Source of the DNA: Armatimonadia bacterium
Lineage (GTDB): Bacteria > Armatimonadota > Zipacnadia > Zipacnadales > JABUFB01
Direction: 5' to 3'
DNA: 64,000 nucleotides
Assembly (NCBI GenBank): GCA_039679385.1
Contig: JBDKVB010000157.1
Span: forward strand, 34,715-98,714
Made by a program: the position numbers and the translations under genes. A model generated the notes under the pieces. It did no database searches. It had not been told where the DNA came from and saw only the letters and a program-made list of their open reading frames with translations. Shown piece after piece: positions 18,213 to 25,852 of the stretch; positions within the stretch are counted from its first letter, which is position 1, and every line of letters starts with the position of its first letter.

Positions 18213-18240
18213 CTATCGGCAAAGTAGGCAGGCGTCTGAA
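18213..18240 (-). promoter_or_regulatory. candidate sigma-28-type promoter for the second switch operon
   Basis: On the minus strand, TTCA-N16-GCCGATAG. The -10 element matches 7 of 8 of GCCGATAA; the -35 is weak. The transcript would begin about 35 nt before the receiver gene. Confidence 0.5.
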
Positions 18241-18376
18241 GCGCACCGACCTGTTGCGGCTCGTTACGGGGATTTGGCTAAAGCCCGCGCCGAGGTGGCC
18301 CGATAAGAACCTGGGTCTACGAGGGACGAGGACGTCTCTCGCAAGTCTGTGTCATCCTGTCGCAGGAGCGTGGATC

Positions 18377-19711
18377 GTGCTCGAACTCCGCCCGGAAGGC
18401 CGTGTCGCAACGCAGACGACCGTACTGCCCCAACTCGTGGCTCGGGCTTCGGTTCTCGAGCTGAGCCAGGAAGAGCTGGAGGAGTGCATCGCCGAGAAGC
18501 TGGACCAGAACCCGGCGCTGGAACTGGCGACACCGAACTCCCTGCGCCCTCTTGGGCAGCCCACCGGGTCAAGATGCAGTGGAGAGGGTGCGGCGGATGT
18601 GCTGGCCCGGCTGGCTGCGACGGTCACACTGCGCGATGACCTCCGTGTGCAGTTGCGCTCCCGATGTGAGGGGCGAGTGCTGGAGATCGCGCAGTACCTG
18701 GTCGAGAGCCTCGACCGCCGGGGTTACCTGACTTGCTCGCTCTTTGAGGTGGCCGACGACCTGGAGGCCTCTGAGCAAGAAGTCGAGGAAGCCCTGTCGG
18801 CCGTGCAAGAGCTAGACCCGCACGGGCTAGGCGCCCGGAATCTGCCCGAGTGCCTGCGACTGCAAGTGCTGGCGATGCCGGAGAGTCAGGTGCCGGAGGG
18901 CCTGCTGGAGTTCTTGGAGGGTGACTTCGCGAGGCTGGTCGCAGCCGGCGACCCACGCGCACTCCGGGCCAAGGGCAACACGGCGACCCACCGGTACCTG
19001 GACTTCATCCGCCGGCGACTGCACCCCTATCCCGCGGATCTGTACCGAGTACCCTTCGGCGATCCGGAGGGTGCCTTACCGGGGACCAGTCCCGATGCAG
19101 TGGTTCAGCGTGGCCCGGAGGCGCTTGAGGTTACGGTGCCGATGAGTGAGCGCCTGGCGCTGCGGGTCAACGCGGAGTATGAGCGGCTGGCGCGAGAGAT
19201 CGACCGTCGCCGAGGTGGCGATGAGGAGATATCGCTGCGCGACCTGGTGGCCGAAGCACGAAGCGTCATCGCCAACCTGACGCATCGGCACCAGGTGATC
19301 GCGCGCGTCGCGCAGGCTGTAGTGGCGGCGCAGGAGGGCTACCTCACCGGCGGCCCACGGGCGCTGAAGCCGCTGACGAAGAAGGAGCTTGCCGCGAAGC
19401 TGCGGATGCATGAGTCCACGGTCTGCCGGGCGACGCGGGGCAAGACCGTGATGCTGCCCGACGGCGAAGTTGTCCCCTTCGACCTGTTCTTCGAGGATTC
19501 GCTCCCCGCCAAGGTGACCCTCGCCAATCTGATCCGTCATGAGGATGCTGCCCGGCCGTACCACGACCATGACCTTGTCGCGCTGATGCGCGAGTGCGGG
19601 TATGACGTGGCCCGCCGGACGGTGAGCAAGTACCGAGCTGCGCTGGGCATTCCCTCTGCCTCTGAGCGACGTCAGACGGACGCTTCCGGCTGCCTCTGTG
19701 CCGCGAGCTGA
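18377..19711 (+). CDS. rpoN: RNA polymerase sigma-54 factor
   Basis: A 444-residue sigma-54. Region I is at the N-terminus (LPQLVARASVLELSQEELEECIAEKLDQNPALEL in outline, read as short motifs LPQL, LELSQEEL, NPALE) and is less glutamine-rich than usual. The core-binding domain follows. The C-terminal RpoN box reads ARRTVSKYRAALGIP against the canonical ARRTVAKYRE. The start is GTG at 18377 with AGGAG about 9 nt upstream. The gene heads the flagellar cluster and is divergent from the second switch operon. Four consensus sigma-54 sites lie downstream in the window, which agrees with a flagellar role. Confidence 0.9.
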   Translation: MLELRPEGRVATQTTVLPQLVARASVLELSQEELEECIAEKLDQNPALELATPNSLRPLGQPTGSRCSGEGAADVLARLAATVTLRDDLRVQLRSRCEGRVLEIAQYLVESLDRRGYLTCSLFEVADDLEASEQEVEEALSAVQELDPHGLGARNLPECLRLQVLAMPESQVPEGLLEFLEGDFARLVAAGDPRALRAKGNTATHRYLDFIRRRLHPYPADLYRVPFGDPEGALPGTSPDAVVQRGPEALEVTVPMSERLALRVNAEYERLAREIDRRRGGDEEISLRDLVAEARSVIANLTHRHQVIARVAQAVVAAQEGYLTGGPRALKPLTKKELAAKLRMHESTVCRATRGKTVMLPDGEVVPFDLFFEDSLPAKVTLANLIRHEDAARPYHDHDLVALMRECGYDVARRTVSKYRAALGIPSASERRQTDASGCLCAAS

Positions 19712-19736
19712 GTGTTCGGGAAGGGGACAGCGCAGG

Positions 19737-19752
19737 TGGCACGCCGATTGCA
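19737..19752 (+). promoter_or_regulatory. sigma-54 promoter of the flgB operon
   Basis: TGGCAC-N5-TTGCA, a perfect -24/-12 match with exact spacing. Transcription would start near 19763, about 40 nt before flgB. Confidence 0.85.
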
Positions 19753-19801
19753 GGTGTGCGACGGGGATGGACTCCGTACCAGCACCAGGCAGGAGACGAA
19801 G

Positions 19802-20197
19802 ATGCTCCGAGAGACTTCCTCAGCCGCCCTGCAGAGCGCAATGAAAGGGACGCAGCAGCGCCTCGAAGCGATTGCCGACAACCTGGCAAACGCAGAGACA
19901 CCGGGACACGGCCGCCTGCAGGTGGACTTTGAGGACGCCCTGCACGAGGCAATCCGGAAGGAGCACTCCGAGGGCGTTGGCACCGCGGCCGGCTCGGAGA
20001 CTGAGGGAGCAGTGGACCGTGTGCAAGCCCAGGTCACGCGGAGGCCGGCTCGGAGCAGCGACGCTACCACGGCCGACCCTGAGGGTGATCTGACGGCACT
20101 CGGGGAGACCACTCTCCGCTTCGATGCACTGGCCCGAGCACTCACCAAGAAACTGCGAATGCTGCGCACCGCGATCGCCGGAGGCGGACAAGGATGA
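19802..20197 (+). CDS. flgB: flagellar proximal rod protein FlgB
   Basis: A 131-residue rod protein. It carries the axial-protein motif RLEAIADNLANAETPG near residue 18-35, followed by a variable middle and a C-terminal helix (TLRFDALARALTKKLRMLRTAI). The start at 19802 has AGGAG upstream. It is first in the main flagellar operon, downstream of a perfect sigma-54 promoter, and overlaps flgC by 4 nt (ATGA). FlgB forms the base of the rod with FlgC, FlgF and FliE and is exported by the flagellar type III system without a signal peptide. Confidence 0.9.
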   Translation: MLRETSSAALQSAMKGTQQRLEAIADNLANAETPGHGRLQVDFEDALHEAIRKEHSEGVGTAAGSETEGAVDRVQAQVTRRPARSSDATTADPEGDLTALGETTLRFDALARALTKKLRMLRTAIAGGGQG

Positions 20198-20625
20198 GTC
20201 TTTCACGCGCCATGGACATCAGCGCGACGGGTCTGACGGCGGAGCGAACCCGGATCGAGACCATTGCCCAGAACATCGCCAACGTGGAAACGGTGGTGGA
20301 TGGCGGGCAGCCCTACCGGCGCCGAGAAGTCGTGCTGGCCTCGCAGTCTGGGTTCGGCCCAAACATTGCCGGAAGCCTGGGCAAGGCTAGTACTGCGGGC
20401 GGAGTGCGCGTGGCTGCTATCCGTGAGGACACGACGCCGCCCTTGCTGGTGTATCGTCCGGAGGACCCGGCGGCTGATGCCCAGGGCTATGTGCACCTGT
20501 CCAATGTGAACCTGCCGATGGAGATGGTTGACATGGTCTCTGCGACCCGTGCCTACGAGGCGAATGCGGCAGCCTTCAGGGCCGGCAAGGAGACCGTTCG
20601 TCGCACGCTGGATATCCTGCGCTGA
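20194..20625 (+). CDS. flgC: flagellar proximal rod protein FlgC
   Basis: A 143-residue FlgC. N-terminal axial motif: ISATGLTAERTRIETIAQNIANVET. C-terminal signature: VNLPMEMVDMVSATRAYEANAAAF. Both are diagnostic of the rod family. It starts inside the flgB stop codon, so translation is coupled. It assembles onto FlgB in the rod. Confidence 0.93.
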   Translation: MSLSRAMDISATGLTAERTRIETIAQNIANVETVVDGGQPYRRREVVLASQSGFGPNIAGSLGKASTAGGVRVAAIREDTTPPLLVYRPEDPAADAQGYVHLSNVNLPMEMVDMVSATRAYEANAAAFRAGKETVRRTLDILR

Positions 20626-20664
20626 TTGCGCTTGTGCCTTGGTTCCTAAAGGGGGAGCTCCACA

Positions 20665-20994
20665 ATGCGAATTGACCCTCGCATCAAGATCAACGAGACG
20701 CTGCCCGCGACCGACCTGCCGGGGCCACTGTCGCCGCTGGCTCCGCGGCCCCAGACGCGAACCGGCGAGACGTCGACCCCGGTGCTGTCGCGCCTGACGG
20801 ACGCCCTGCGCCAGGTGAACGAGTTGCAGCAGACGGCCGATGTGCAGGCCGAGAAGCTGGCGACCGGCAAGGCCGGCAATGTACAGGATGTGGTGGTGGC
20901 CCTGGAGCAAGCGGACCTGGCGCTGCAGTTGACGGTGCAGGTGACCCAGAAGGCCGTCGACGCGTACCGCGAAGTCAGTCGGATGCAGGTCTAG
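20665..20994 (+). CDS. fliE: flagellar hook-basal body protein FliE
   Basis: A 109-residue protein that links the MS ring to the rod. The C-terminal half carries the family pattern: ADVQAEKLATGKAGNVQDVVVALEQADLAL followed by LTVQVTQKAVDAYREVSRMQV, read here as short blocks GNVQDVVVALEQADL and AYREVSRMQV. The Pro-rich N-terminus is variable. The order flgB-flgC-fliE-fliF is the classical one. Confidence 0.92.
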   Translation: MRIDPRIKINETLPATDLPGPLSPLAPRPQTRTGETSTPVLSRLTDALRQVNELQQTADVQAEKLATGKAGNVQDVVVALEQADLALQLTVQVTQKAVDAYREVSRMQV

Positions 20995-21102
20995 GGGCAC
21001 GCCAGACAGACCAGGCAGGTAGATCACACCCACTAGGTTCTCTCACTTCGGTCGCCTCGGCAGTTGCCGACGAAGCGACGGCAGCGGCTTCGAATTCCAC
21101 CT

Positions 21103-22692
21103 ATGCTCGAACAACTCCGAACAGGCTGGGACAACCTGTCGTCCCGTCAGCGCCTCGTGCTCGTACTCGCGGCTGCCGGCACGGTCATCGGCCTCGTAGC
21201 CGTGACCCTGTGGTCGTCGCGTCCCTCGTACTCGACCCTGTACTCAGGGCTCTCGGAGGAGGACGCGGCGGCCGTCGTCGAGGAGCTGCAGACCGGGAAG
21301 GTCGCCTATCGTCTCAGTGCGGCCGGAGGGCGCATCGAGGTGCCGACCACGGCGCTGTATGAGACGCGCCTGTCCCTGGCGGGAAAGGGCATGCCCTCGC
21401 GCAACGGCGTAGGGTTTGAGCTTTTCGACAAGTCAACGCTTCCCGGCACCGACTTCTCGAATACCGTGAACCTGCAGCGTGCTCTCCAGGGCGAACTGAG
21501 CCGGACGATCTGCTCGCTGTCGGAAGTGAAGTCGGCGCGGGTGCACCTGACGATCCCCCACGAGAGTCTCTACCGCGACCAGAGCCCACCGACGGCCTCG
21601 GTGATGCTGGACCTGGGGCCGACCGGCTCGCTGCGTCCGGAACAGGTGAAGGGGATCGTGTACCTGGTCGCCAGCGCGGTTGAGGACCTGAACCCGCGCG
21701 AGGTGACTGTGGTGGATACGCAGGGCGAATTGCTCTCCGGTGACGGGGCCGGTCCAGACCTCGCGGAGACTGTGTTCTCCACCTCCAAGGCCTACGGGGA
21801 GGCGCTGACGCAGCGGCTGCAGAGCATGATGGACGTGATGTTCGGACCGCGCAAGACGATTGTGCGTGCGCAGGCGGAGCTCAACCTCGATGCGGAAGAG
21901 GTAGACCAGGAGCGTGTAGAGCCTGCCGGTCCCGAGCAAAAACCGGCGGTCTCCCGCGAGCATGCGACCGAGGAGACCTACAGCGGAACAGATGACGTCG
22001 CAGGCGGTGTCAGTGGCGTGCCCTCGAACTTGCTGGGAACGCAGACCGCCTCCGGCAGCGGTGGCAAGGGCGCATACCGCAACAGCGAGGAGACCCGCGA
22101 GTACGAGTTCTCGAAGACCAAGATGGTGCGCAAGAACCGGCCGGGGCGTGTGACGCGACTGACCGTGGCGGCCGTGGTTGACGAGAGTCTGGCCGCCCAG
22201 GGCGTCGATCGAGTACGCGACGTCCTTACCGCCGCAGCCGGAGTCGACCTGACCCGAGGCGACTCGATTGTCGTGCGGCCGATGAAGCTTAAGTCGGCGG
22301 AGCTGGCCGATCAGGAGGACAAGCTGGCTCAAGCGACTGCCCTCACCCAGGAGCGACGGGCGACGCTGGACATGCTGCTGCGCCGAGGTCTGCCGCTGGT
22401 GATCGTGTGCGTGCTGCTGGCGGTGCTGGTGCGGACGGCGGCCGAGCTGCGCCAGGCGGCCCTGGCCCGTCAGGAGGCGCCGCCGATCTCGGACGAGTTC
22501 TTCCCGATGCCAGAGGTCGCTGCCGAAGAGGAGGACGCCTCCTACGACGAAGAGGCCGTCAGCTCCGAGGAAGAGGCCACCCGGATGCGTGAGCGTACCT
22601 ACATCGCTGAGCTTCAGCGCGTAGCTCGGGAGCAGCCGGATATCCTGGCTGATGAACTGCGCAACCTCGTTAGTGGAGCCGATGGCCCATGA
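21103..22692 (+). CDS. fliF: flagellar MS-ring protein FliF
   Basis: A 529-residue protein, normal for the family. The N-terminus MLEQLRTGWDNLSSRQR and a membrane span (about 20-40) precede the YscJ/FliF ring-building domain (SRPSYSTLYSGLSEEDAAAVV; ARVHLTIPHESLYRD). A second span (about 425-445) leads to an acidic C-terminal tail that normally binds FliG. The ATG at 21103 fits family N-termini although no ribosome site is obvious. It overlaps fliH by 4 nt; the usual fliG between fliF and fliH is absent here and lies at 59222. Confidence 0.95.
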   Translation: MLEQLRTGWDNLSSRQRLVLVLAAAGTVIGLVAVTLWSSRPSYSTLYSGLSEEDAAAVVEELQTGKVAYRLSAAGGRIEVPTTALYETRLSLAGKGMPSRNGVGFELFDKSTLPGTDFSNTVNLQRALQGELSRTICSLSEVKSARVHLTIPHESLYRDQSPPTASVMLDLGPTGSLRPEQVKGIVYLVASAVEDLNPREVTVVDTQGELLSGDGAGPDLAETVFSTSKAYGEALTQRLQSMMDVMFGPRKTIVRAQAELNLDAEEVDQERVEPAGPEQKPAVSREHATEETYSGTDDVAGGVSGVPSNLLGTQTASGSGGKGAYRNSEETREYEFSKTKMVRKNRPGRVTRLTVAAVVDESLAAQGVDRVRDVLTAAAGVDLTRGDSIVVRPMKLKSAELADQEDKLAQATALTQERRATLDMLLRRGLPLVIVCVLLAVLVRTAAELRQAALARQEAPPISDEFFPMPEVAAEEEDASYDEEAVSSEEEATRMRERTYIAELQRVAREQPDILADELRNLVSGADGP

Positions 22693-23423
22693 GCACCCCT
22701 GCATCTACCAGGCCCTTTCGCCTGTGGGAGGAGGACCTGCCGGTCCTCTCGGAGACGCGAAGGGAAACCCGCGCGGACACCGCTCCGGAACAGGAGCCCG
22801 ATCCTGCGCTGGCCGCCGCTGCCGCGAAGGCACTGCTTGAGCAGGCGCAAGGGGAAGCGGACCGTCTCCGAAGCGAAGCCGAGGAGCAGGCAGCCGAGAC
22901 GCTCGCCGACGCCGAGGAGAGAGTCCGGGCAGCGGAGACTGAAGCACGAGATGCCGCCGCGAAGGCTGTGGCGACGCAGGCTGAACAGACCGTCCGCGAG
23001 TTGTCGCAGGTGCTGCAAGAGGATCTGGCTGAGAGGTTTCAGGAGCGGTGGCAGGAGTTGGAGAGGGAGGCCGGTCGGCTGTGCATCGAGCTAGCCGAGA
23101 GCATCCTGCGCCGCAAGATCGCCGACGACGACCAGGTCGTGGTGGAGACGGTTCGTGCAGGGCTTGCGCGGATGTCCTCCGCCAGGGACATCACCGTGCG
23201 GGTCAGTCCGGAAGCCGAAGGTGTGCTGGATCGTGCTCGCGAGAGCCTTCGGGCGGACCTGCCGGCCTCCGTATCGATCCGCGTGATGACCGACGAGGCG
23301 ATCAGCCCCGGCGGTGCACTCCTGACGAGTTCACACGGCGAGATGGACCTGCGAATCGAGTCGCAGCTCGCGCGCCTCAAGGAAGCGGCTCAGCAGGCAC
23401 TGACGCAGGAGGTCCGACCGTGA
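22689..23423 (+). CDS. fliH: flagellar export ATPase regulator FliH
   Basis: A 244-residue protein. Residues about 40-120 are Ala/Glu/Arg-rich and predicted coiled coil, as in the FliH stalk. The C-terminal part (about 120-240) matches the FliH/V-type-ATPase subunit E fold (GRLCIELAESILRRKI, PGGALLTSSHGEMDLRIESQLARL). It binds FliI as a dimer and regulates the export ATPase. It overlaps both neighbours by 4 nt (ATGA with fliF, GTGA with fliI). Confidence 0.9.
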   Translation: MSTPASTRPFRLWEEDLPVLSETRRETRADTAPEQEPDPALAAAAAKALLEQAQGEADRLRSEAEEQAAETLADAEERVRAAETEARDAAAKAVATQAEQTVRELSQVLQEDLAERFQERWQELEREAGRLCIELAESILRRKIADDDQVVVETVRAGLARMSSARDITVRVSPEAEGVLDRARESLRADLPASVSIRVMTDEAISPGGALLTSSHGEMDLRIESQLARLKEAAQQALTQEVRP

Positions 23424-24766
23424 CCTATCTTGCGCGCGTCGCTGAGCGCCTCCATGAGACGCCCACGGTCAGGCCGGCAGGGACGGTCGCTCGCAGTATC
23501 GGCCTGCTGCTGGAGTCGGTCGGGCCACCGGCGCGGGTAGGGGAGAAGTGCCTGGTACATGCCGGTGAGGATCGGCCGCCGGTGGTGTGCGAGGTCGTGG
23601 GCTTCACGGACGAGCGGCTGCTGCTGATGCCCTTTGAGGAGGTGCGGGATATCGGCGCGGGCAGTCGCGTGGAGTCGACCGGTGGGGCGTTGTCGGTTCC
23701 CGTGTCCGAGGAGATGCTGGGACGAGTGCTGGATGGACTGGGCGAGCCGATCGATGGGCTCGGGCCGATCCGGGCGACGACCCAGTATCCGGTCAACAAC
23801 GATCCGCCGCCGGCGCTGTCGCGCAGGAAGATCAGCCGAGCGCTGCCTCTGGGCGTGCGGGCGCTCGACGGCCTGCTGACCTGCGGCGTTGGTCAGCGCA
23901 TGGGAATCTTCGCCGGTCCCGGTGTGGGGAAGAGTTCGCTCCTGGGGATGATCGCCCGCAACACGCAGGCGGACGTGAACGTGATTGCGCTGATTGGTGA
24001 GCGTGGGCGCGAGGTCGGCGAGTTCGTCGAACGCGACCTGGGACCCGAAGGGCTGCAGCGCTCCGTGGTGGTAGCAGCGACCAGCGACCGGCCTCCCGTG
24101 CTGCGGATGCGAGGAGCTCAGGTTGCGACCGCGATTGCCGAGTACTTCCGTGATAGCGGCCGCGACGTGCTGCTACTGATGGACTCGATCACGCGGTTTG
24201 CCTGGGCCCAGCGTGAGGTCGGTCTTGCCACGGGGGAACCGCCTACTCGCAACGGGTACACGCCCTCGGTCTTTGCGGCACTGCCTCGTCTCTTGGAGCG
24301 TGCCGGGAACAGTGCGACGGGCAGCATCACCGCCCTGTACACGGTCCTCGTGGATGGCGACGACATGAATGAGCCGGTCGCCGGGGCAGCCCGGGCTACG
24401 CTGGATGGGCATATCGTCTTGTCGCGACGGCTGGCGCAGCGGGGCCACTACCCCGCCATCGACGTTCTCGACAGCGTCAGCCGGGTGATGCCCCAGATCT
24501 GTTCCTCCGAGCACATGCTTATGGCGCAGGAGATTCGCGCCTGCACGGCGGCCTACCACGAGTCCGAAGACCTCATCAACCTGGGAGCCTATGTGGGCGG
24601 GTCGAATCCGCGGGTCGACAGAGCCATCGGTCTGAAGGAGCCTATTGATGGTCTGCTGCGCCAGCCGAGCGGCGAAGTGTCGGGCTTCGAGGACACCCTC
24701 ACAGCCATGGAGGAGATCCTGAGCATCCCGGCGATGGCTCCGATGGCAGGCGGCAAGGGGCGCTGA
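23420..24766 (+). CDS. fliI: flagellum-specific export ATPase FliI
   Basis: A 448-residue F1-beta-like ATPase that energises flagellar export. Walker A is GPGVGKSS, with DVLLLMDSITRFAWAQREVG as the Walker B region. ATGEPPTRNGYTPSVFAALPRL matches the family, read as short blocks TGEPPTRNGYTPS and LPRLLERAG. The start is GTG at 23420, inside the fliH stop codon, with GGAGG upstream. Confidence 0.96.
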   Translation: MTYLARVAERLHETPTVRPAGTVARSIGLLLESVGPPARVGEKCLVHAGEDRPPVVCEVVGFTDERLLLMPFEEVRDIGAGSRVESTGGALSVPVSEEMLGRVLDGLGEPIDGLGPIRATTQYPVNNDPPPALSRRKISRALPLGVRALDGLLTCGVGQRMGIFAGPGVGKSSLLGMIARNTQADVNVIALIGERGREVGEFVERDLGPEGLQRSVVVAATSDRPPVLRMRGAQVATAIAEYFRDSGRDVLLLMDSITRFAWAQREVGLATGEPPTRNGYTPSVFAALPRLLERAGNSATGSITALYTVLVDGDDMNEPVAGAARATLDGHIVLSRRLAQRGHYPAIDVLDSVSRVMPQICSSEHMLMAQEIRACTAAYHESEDLINLGAYVGGSNPRVDRAIGLKEPIDGLLRQPSGEVSGFEDTLTAMEEILSIPAMAPMAGGKGR

Positions 24767-24832
24767 CACGGGCAGTGAGGACTGACCCGGTGGGGGACAG
24801 TCAGGGACCGACACCCCTCTTGAGGAGAAGCG

Positions 24833-25309
24833 ATGCCAGAACGTCCCTACCGGCTTGACGGCCTCCTGCGGCTTCGGAGGCACCAGGAAGACAATGCGCA
24901 GGTGGAGCTGGCCGACGCTCAGCGCCGGACGCTCGAGGTACAGGCGGAGCTCGACGAAGTGCTTGAGGGTCACAGGAGCGCGGTGGATCAGTTGCAGGAG
25001 GGGCCTGCCACGCAGAATGTCGCAGCCTTACAGGCGGGCTATGCGCACCTGCAGATTCTCCAGGGGCGAGAGGCGCAATCGAGGTCACAACTGGGTCGGG
25101 CGCTGGAGGAGCAGGAAGTGAAGAGAGAGGGCATGGTTGCCGCTCACCGTGCGACACGGACCATCGAGCAGTTGCGCGAGCGGGCCCTGGAGCGATACCG
25201 GCAGGAGCTCGACCAGGAAGAGCAGCGCGAGAGTGATGAGGTCGGAGCCGGCATCGCGGCGCGAAAGGTCCTGCAGCAACAAGACCCAGGGGGGAGAGAT
25301 CAGACGTGA
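24833..25309 (+). CDS. fliJ: flagellar export chaperone FliJ
   Basis: A 158-residue, almost wholly helical, charged protein (predicted antiparallel coiled coil). It starts YRLDGLLRLRRHQEDNAQVEL, like FliJ. It follows fliI and has GGAGAAG before its ATG. FliJ stimulates the FliI ATPase and helps couple it to FlhA. Sequence conservation in this family is low, so the call rests on length, coiled-coil content and position. GTGA overlap with the next gene. Confidence 0.85.
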   Translation: MPERPYRLDGLLRLRRHQEDNAQVELADAQRRTLEVQAELDEVLEGHRSAVDQLQEGPATQNVAALQAGYAHLQILQGREAQSRSQLGRALEEQEVKREGMVAAHRATRTIEQLRERALERYRQELDQEEQRESDEVGAGIAARKVLQQQDPGGRDQT

Positions 25310-25848
25310 TACTGGGACTGCCGGGCGTCCTGGCTCGCATCGAAGAGATTGAGGGCCTGCTTGGAAGTGAACCCAAAGCAGCGCCTACAACCGCCGGACA
25401 GGCCCCAGGGCCTGACTTCGCCGAGGCGCTGAGCAACGCTGCACAGACCACAACGGGAAGCAGTGCCAAGGCCAGTGCCTACGACGGGCTGATTCGACAG
25501 GCGGCTCAGAAGTACGGCATCGAAGAGAAGGTCATCCGGGCGGTGATCCGGGCCGAATCGGACTACAACCCCCGGTGCGTATCACGAGCCGGAGCCCAGG
25601 GCCTGATGCAGCTCATGCCGGAGAACTGCCGGGACTACGGGGTGACCGACCCCTTCGACCCCGGCCAGAACATCGACGCCGGGGTGCACCAGCTCAAGGA
25701 CATGCTTTCGAGGTTCGGGCAGCTTGACCTGGCGCTCGCGGCCTACAACGCGGGGCCGGGCGCAGTGAAGCGGTACGGCGGCGTACCCCCCTACCGCGAG
25801 ACACAGGCCTATGTACGCAAGATCCTGGGATGGCTGGCCGAGGGCTGA
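25306..25848 (+). CDS. lytic transglycosylase (SLT domain) in the flagellar operon
   Basis: A 180-residue protein with a C-terminal SLT/goose-lysozyme-like domain: catalytic Glu in IRAVIRAESDYNPR, then SRAGAQGLMQLMP and LALAAYNAGPGAVKRYGG. It probably cuts peptidoglycan to let the rod through. There is no classical signal peptide; as with muramidase-FlgJ it may be exported by the flagellar system (inference). It is coupled to fliJ (GTGA overlap) and precedes fliK by 4 nt. The FlgJ at 44827 has only the rod-binding domain, so this gene can supply the missing enzyme. Confidence 0.88.
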   Translation: MILGLPGVLARIEEIEGLLGSEPKAAPTTAGQAPGPDFAEALSNAAQTTTGSSAKASAYDGLIRQAAQKYGIEEKVIRAVIRAESDYNPRCVSRAGAQGLMQLMPENCRDYGVTDPFDPGQNIDAGVHQLKDMLSRFGQLDLALAAYNAGPGAVKRYGGVPPYRETQAYVRKILGWLAEG

Positions 25849-25852
25849 AGCT

